DNA of 64,000 nt from Perca fluviatilis. Its lineage: Eukaryota > Chordata > Actinopteri > Perciformes > Percidae. The stretch covers positions 15,358,437 through 15,422,436 of the forward strand of contig NC_053118.1 of assembly GCF_010015445.1 (NCBI RefSeq), read 5' to 3'. The translations under genes and the position numbers were made by a program. Positions within the stretch are counted from its first letter, which is position 1; each line of letters begins with the position of its first letter. The notes below the pieces were generated by a model that worked only from the letters and a program-made list of their open reading frames with translations, had not been told where the DNA came from and ran no database searches. Below are positions 59,995 to 64,000 of this stretch, one piece after another.

Positions 59995-60480
59995 CCACTC
60001 TCACTCCCATCGCGTCAGGTACCTTTGGCATTTGTTATTGACGCAAAAAGCCTCCTTTGGCGGCATATTTAGACGCGCTTGGTCGGGACTCTTGGCGTAA
60101 ATTTTTGACGCTCTCGGGACTCAAGTCTAGCCCCTTGGCGTCATATTTACAGCCGTTTGGTCGGAACGCTTGTCGTCACTTTTTTACTCTCTGGGTTGGG
60201 ACGTATGTTTGACTGACATGCGGCACAAGAAGGGGACAGTTAGGTTTAGGAAAAGATGGGTGGGGTTGAAAAATGTACGTTTCAATGACAGGGCACAAGA
60301 ACGGGACACAAGCCCCGGTCTCCTGTTGTTTGACCCATCCACCACCCCAACCAACCTCCTTACGCAGATTTTTGTTCTTTCATACTACTCGCTACCATAG
60401 TCGCCCTTAATACTACGCCACGGTCGAGCTACTGCTATGCCCGGTGCGTCCCACACAGGCGCTAAAGGATGATTTTTGCC
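59995..60480. repeat. Dispersed teleost-type repeat containing a 78-bp tandem duplication
   Basis: Unit A (60057-60134) and unit B (60135-about 60212) both start TTGGCG(G/T)CATATTTA, share TTGGTCGG(G/A)AC and end with a GGGAC/GGGACG phrase, with period 78 bp. The following part (GTTAGGTTTAGGAAAAGATG, GACCCATCCACCACCCCAAC) resembles common teleost dispersed repeats. The 76-codon frame (60170-60400) lies wholly inside the repeat. Confidence 0.65.
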
Positions 60481-60740
60481 ACTGCCACTGACCAAGCATC
60501 AGTATTTCACTCGTTTGTGTTAGTATAAGAACTAGTCAAGATTTAAAATAATGAAGGAACACAGTGACAGAAGTTAAACTCATTGTATCATGTTACGTTA
60601 AAACCGTTTGGATTGAGTGACTTAATACTCCTGCTACAGTAAATGAATAAATAATCATTTAAATATGCAATTTTAATGTAAAATATATTAGACATGTAAA
60701 TAGAATGGAAAGAACAGAGTTACATCCTGCAACATAAGGA

Positions 60741-60765
60741 AAAGTTTGCATAATATGCAAACTTT
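60741..60765. promoter_or_regulatory. Inverted octamer-like palindrome
   Basis: AAAGTTTGCAT, spacer AAT, ATGCAAACTTT: perfect 11-bp arms. ATGCAAAC resembles the POU octamer ATGCAAAT, so the site presents two inverted octamer halves. POU dimer binding is a suggestion only. Confidence 0.4.
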
Positions 60766-61930
60766 CAACATCTATTTTATAGGTATTGCAGTGCTTTTGC
60801 ATAATTTATTCAAAACCCAGCATGTGATTTAATTCCAAGTGACACCTATTGTTCAATTGTTTACCATACTTTTTTACATGACTGCATGTGTGTTTGTGGA
60901 GGTGTTTATGTGTTGCCATAGTGTAGTATTTGACTGCTTCTCTACATGCTGTGAAATGCGTCTAAGTGCAGTTAACACTCAGTTAAACCTCCATCCTGAA
61001 TTGCGAAACTGTCAGCTTTTAAGATCAGTGAGTCCAACAAGTGGATGAGGCAGACATGAGAAAACGTTGGTTTTCTCTTCCTGTCTGTCTGGAGTGTTTT
61101 ATAAACGAGCTCAACCTGTCTGCACAGAACCTTTTTTCCCCCATCACGTACTCTGTGAGACATATCCGGGAAGTGGTTCATGTTAAATAGTATCTGTCAG
61201 ACTTGTCTGCTAATTAAATGAAGCTTTGCTTTAAGCGCACACTTTGGTGTCATGACTTTTCATTTGATTCTACAGCTTTCAACCTAAGCTACTTTCACTG
61301 AGTAATGGGATAGTGTGCAAATCAAACAGCATTAAATGTAAATGTATTGAAGAAAAATTGCGACCTAAGATGCCCGTTTGATGAAAATAACCCAGAAGAC
61401 ATGCCTTGAGGCACAGTTCGAGGCACTGTATAGCATCTGTCAAAATGTTCATTTTAGGCATACTCTTTTAACATGTTGCATCACTTCAAATTATATCTAG
61501 ATGTAATAAATCAAAGGCAGCTGAAGATGCCTCTTGGATGAGTTGGGGAACATGTTTAAGACCAAAGAGCAAGTCCAGTTGCTTTGACTGTAAGATATGA
61601 CCTGGATAACAGACAAGCAGGATGCATTTTATTTCGTGTGAATCCAAATGTTAGACATTTATCAGGTTAAGTTCAATCCGAGAGTCCATTTTGAAAGAAG
61701 ATGAGTAATGTTTCAAAACAACTGTATTACAAGACAAGAATTGTCTGGACAATTCTGTAAAACCACAGATCAGGTTAAGGTATGGTTAGGTTTAGACAAA
61801 ATCCCTTGGTTAAGGTTAGGCATCAACAACAACAATCGTGCAAATAAGACAAACATTGTCACAGGAGAAAAAAAACTAGTCTCCTGCATGAAAGTCTGAT
61901 TTGCTACATGCCCATCCACCTCGTTGACCT
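60766..61930. other. Intergenic, no gene recognised
   Basis: AT-rich. GGTTAAGGTATGGTTAGG and GGTTAAGGTTAGGC at 61772-61820 recall common teleost repeat phrases. No gene was recognised. Confidence 0.45.
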
Positions 61931-61932
61931 CC

Positions 61933-62054
61933 ACTCGAATTTGCGTTTCCTATGATGGCAAAGGAATGGTTGGATTGGTTAGGGTTATGGTAAGAATACC
62001 AGGGTAAGCCAATCAGACGCAGTAAGGCCAACCTAGGAAATGCAAATTCGCGAC
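61933..62054. repeat. Short inverted repeat, possible MITE
   Basis: CGAATTTGCGTTTCCTA (61936-61952) pairs with TAGGAAATGCAAATTCG (62034-62050) with one mismatch, separated by about 80 bp containing GGTTAGGGTTATGG. Ends and target duplication are not clear. Confidence 0.5.
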
Positions 62055-62122
62055 CTCCACACCCTTTGCACCTTGCTACATCCAGCCAGCATTGGCACTG
62101 AACATTGGAACTGGAAATATGG

Positions 62123-62654
62123 TACAGGCCAAAAGTTTGGACACACCTTCTCATTCAATGCATTTCCTTTATTTTCATGACTATTTACATTGTAGATTCT
62201 CACAGAAGGCATTAAAACTATGAATGAACACATATGGAATTATGTACTTCACAAAAAAGTGTGAAATAACTGAAAACATGTCTTATATTTTAGATTCTTC
62301 AAAGTAGCCACCCTTTGCTTTTTTTGATAGCGCTGCAAACCCTTGGTGTTCTCTCAATGAGCTTCATGAGGTAGTCACCTGAAATGGTTTTCACTTCACA
62401 GGTGTGCTTTGTCGAGGTTAATTAATGGAATTTTTTTCCCTTTTTAATAAAAAAGCAAAGGGTGGCTACTTTGAAGAATCTAAAATATAAGACATGTTTT
62501 CAGTTATTTCACACTTTTTTGTAAAGTACATAATTCCATGTGTTCATTCATAGTTTTGATGCCTTCAGTGAGAATCTACAATGTAAATAGTCATGAAAAT
62601 AAATTAAAAAAAAACGCATTGAATGAGAAGGTGTGTCCAAACTTTTGGCCTGTA
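62123..62654. mobile_element. Tc1/mariner derivative made of two inverted 3' ends
   Basis: Both ends carry TACAGGCCAAAAGTTTGGAC (the right one inverted), a Tc1-like terminal inverted repeat, and TA borders are possible. The halves are near mirror images for over 200 bp. The minus-strand fragment 62299-62379 reads DYLMKLIERTPRVC, and the plus strand at 62455-62490 reads AKGGYFEESKI then stop. Both are the C-terminus of Tc1-type transposase, pointing outward. The element is therefore a foldback of two 3' ends, with no functional transposase. Confidence 0.88.
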
Positions 62655-63310
62655 CTGTACATAGTGAGGTGCAGAAACCGCCTTCCTTTCTAGGGATATA
62701 GTTGGCTATTCCAGAATCAAGTGACTGTTTGCAAATAAGGTAGGCTTATTTTGAAGAAAAGATGATAATGAATCATGTTAATGTCCCCTGGATACCAGCC
62801 AACATAATATTTGAGCAAGATGGCATAAAGTAAAGCAAGGCAAGGCAAGTTTATTTGTATTGCAGCTTTCAACAACAAAGAAATTTAAACCGCTTTAAAT
62901 TATTAACCTGACTACAGAAAGATCTCCTGTCTTCCAACTTAATGTCAGGAATATAATTAATATCATACTTTTCTGGTACTGTGAATTCAAAATCTGAGCA
63001 ATGACAAAACTCGTCCCATTACTTTGACTGTTCAACCCAGCAATAGCACTGTATCAGAGAATCTGGCTTCCTTATTTATTTCTACGAAGGCTCTGGTGTC
63101 CAAAAAAAAATAAACAAATGCAAGGTTGTCTGGCAGAAAATCTGGCACACCTTTCTGTGCATCTGGCAAAGCATTGTGTTGGCCAATCACATAAGTGCAA
63201 AAGGATTACTTTGTACCATAAGGTTCTCTCGCCCGCTAACGTTTCTACGTCACTACACAATGTTTTGATGGTATAAGAAGGATACGGGACACACAGAGAA
63301 TAGCAGATTT
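62655..63310. other. Intergenic with short dispersed repeat
   Basis: GCAAGGCAAGGCAAGTTTAT at about 62836-62855 and the following TTGTATTGCAGCTTTCAACA match a very common teleost dispersed phrase (about 62833-62900). Otherwise no gene was recognised. Confidence 0.5.
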
Positions 63311-63318
63311 GGGTGCAC

Positions 63319-63445
63319 TAGTCTCGCATTGCCAGACCTTCCTCCACAGCGCTGCGGAGGAGGGTCTGGCTAGTCCACACTGTAATCCAGGATGAGAGAA
63401 AAACTTGCTCTGGTTAATTGGCATTTCTGACATTTCAGCCTCAGA
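63319..63445. mobile_element. Second, truncated member of the 58.2-kb hAT-like family
   Basis: Starts TAGTCTCGCATTGCCAGACC, then a GC-rich hairpin CCACAGCGCTGCGGAGG and GTCTGGCTAGTCCACACTG. Read in reverse complement it matches 58410-58525 (GTGTGGACTAGCCAGA, AATGCCAATxAACCA), so the two copies lie in opposite orientation. The far half is missing. Confidence 0.7.
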
Positions 63446-63474
63446 TTCTAAGATTAACAAATGCCAGTGGTGGA

Positions 63475-64000
63475 ATGTAACAAAGTACAAATACTTTGTT
63501 ACTGTACTTAAGTAAATTTTTCACGTATCGGTACTTTATTTAAGTAGAATCAATAGTGCATACTTTTGACTTTTACTTTGTTACATTTTGCAGCAATTAT
63601 CTATACTTACTACTCCACTACATTTATACAACGTTCCGTTACATTTTCGTTACATTTTCTGATCAGTTTTTCCCCCTGCTAAAATGTCACGTTTGTCTCA
63701 CCAGTGAAGTTTGGTTGCCATAGATATATATGGGGCACCGCCGGTCCTTCATCGGCTTCCAAGCCGACTCCAGTGCTCCAGAGCCCGGGCCCAGTGCTAC
63801 TGACCCTCGGTAATACAGTCTCCGATAAAAGTGCAAATGAAAATGTTTGTTTTTTATTATTCCCGTTTTTAAATCATAGTTGCCATCTATTTCTCTCCAC
63901 AGTGTAGTTTACTTCTCCGCCAGGCTGCGGAAGACACATTCATATCTTATTTATTTGACTGGACCTCTTCACATCGCCTCCCCATTTCCGCTGCTTCACA
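63475..64000 (+). mobile_element. 5' part of a hAT-like DNA transposon, cut by the window end
   Basis: Starts CAGTGGTGGAATGTAACAAA, a familiar teleost hAT-type terminus, followed by subterminal TACTTAAGTA/TACTTTATTTAAGTA and TTACTTTGTTACATTTT repeats. After 63700 the sequence becomes GC-rich (GGCACCGCCGGTCCTTCATC), which resembles the interior of a longer, possibly autonomous family member. No transposase domain is visible before the end. The 67-codon frame at 63704-63907 is left uncalled. Confidence 0.6.

Noticed and set aside
63479..63494. TGGAATGTAACAAAG as a miR-1-like sequence
   Set aside because: It is part of the hAT-like terminus, is not an exact match, and has no hairpin.

Overview
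The window is vertebrate nuclear DNA, almost certainly from a ray-finned (teleost) fish. It is AT-rich and intron-bearing, with long CA/GT, GA and CT microsatellites. It carries repeat families typical of teleosts: tRNA-derived SINEs, hAT-type MITEs, a Tc1/mariner remnant and a large foldback element. Its one convincing protein-coding gene is an Iroquois homeobox gene. Nearly all other open frames are random or repeat-derived and are left out.

The gene lies on the + strand at about 49.9-55.5 kb and is irx2 (irx2a in teleost nomenclature). Three coding exons can be placed to the base: 50044-50283, 51546-51951 and 52771-53643. Together they encode 506 residues: the [11 protein letters not shown]-terminus, a TALE homeodomain, an acidic segment, and the Iro box [14 protein letters not shown]. 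The last exon should carry the short C-terminus. It must lie downstream of the good donor at 53644, but I could not recognise it. A tandem AATAAA signal at 55520-55530 probably marks the transcript end.

The 49 kb upstream (1-49.6 kb) holds no recognisable gene. In vertebrate IrxA clusters irx1 and irx2 are divergently transcribed, so this desert is most simply read as the irx1-irx2 regulatory interval. It contains many blocks of complex, non-repetitive, TAAT-rich sequence that look like conserved non-coding elements (5.6-6.0, 7.06-7.29, 9.4-9.7, 12.85-13.0, 14.2-14.4, 14.87-15.1, 17.2-17.5, 20.4-20.64, 21.4-21.55, 25.4-25.85, 26.56-26.82, 27.3-27.5, 34.06-34.58, 36.1-36.4, 38.26-38.64, 40.4-41.55, 43.58-43.9, 45.0-45.2 and 49.2-49.5 kb). 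Conservation cannot be tested here. A good CTCF-like site lies 2.6 kb upstream of the start codon.

Transposon insertions lie between these blocks: 8.3-8.7, 11.3-11.7, 16.5, 22.85-23.3, 24.2, 28.9-30.2 and 44.2 kb. A 310-bp A/T homopolymer block at 28.2-28.5 kb looks like a sequencing or assembly artefact. Downstream of irx2 (55.6-64 kb), toward the expected irx4 side, come more candidate regulatory blocks and then a repeat-rich stretch: two members of one hAT-like family in opposite orientation, a 78-bp tandem duplication, a head-to-head Tc1 derivative, and a further hAT-like element running off the window end.

No rRNA, true tRNA, CRISPR array, phage or bacterial feature was seen.
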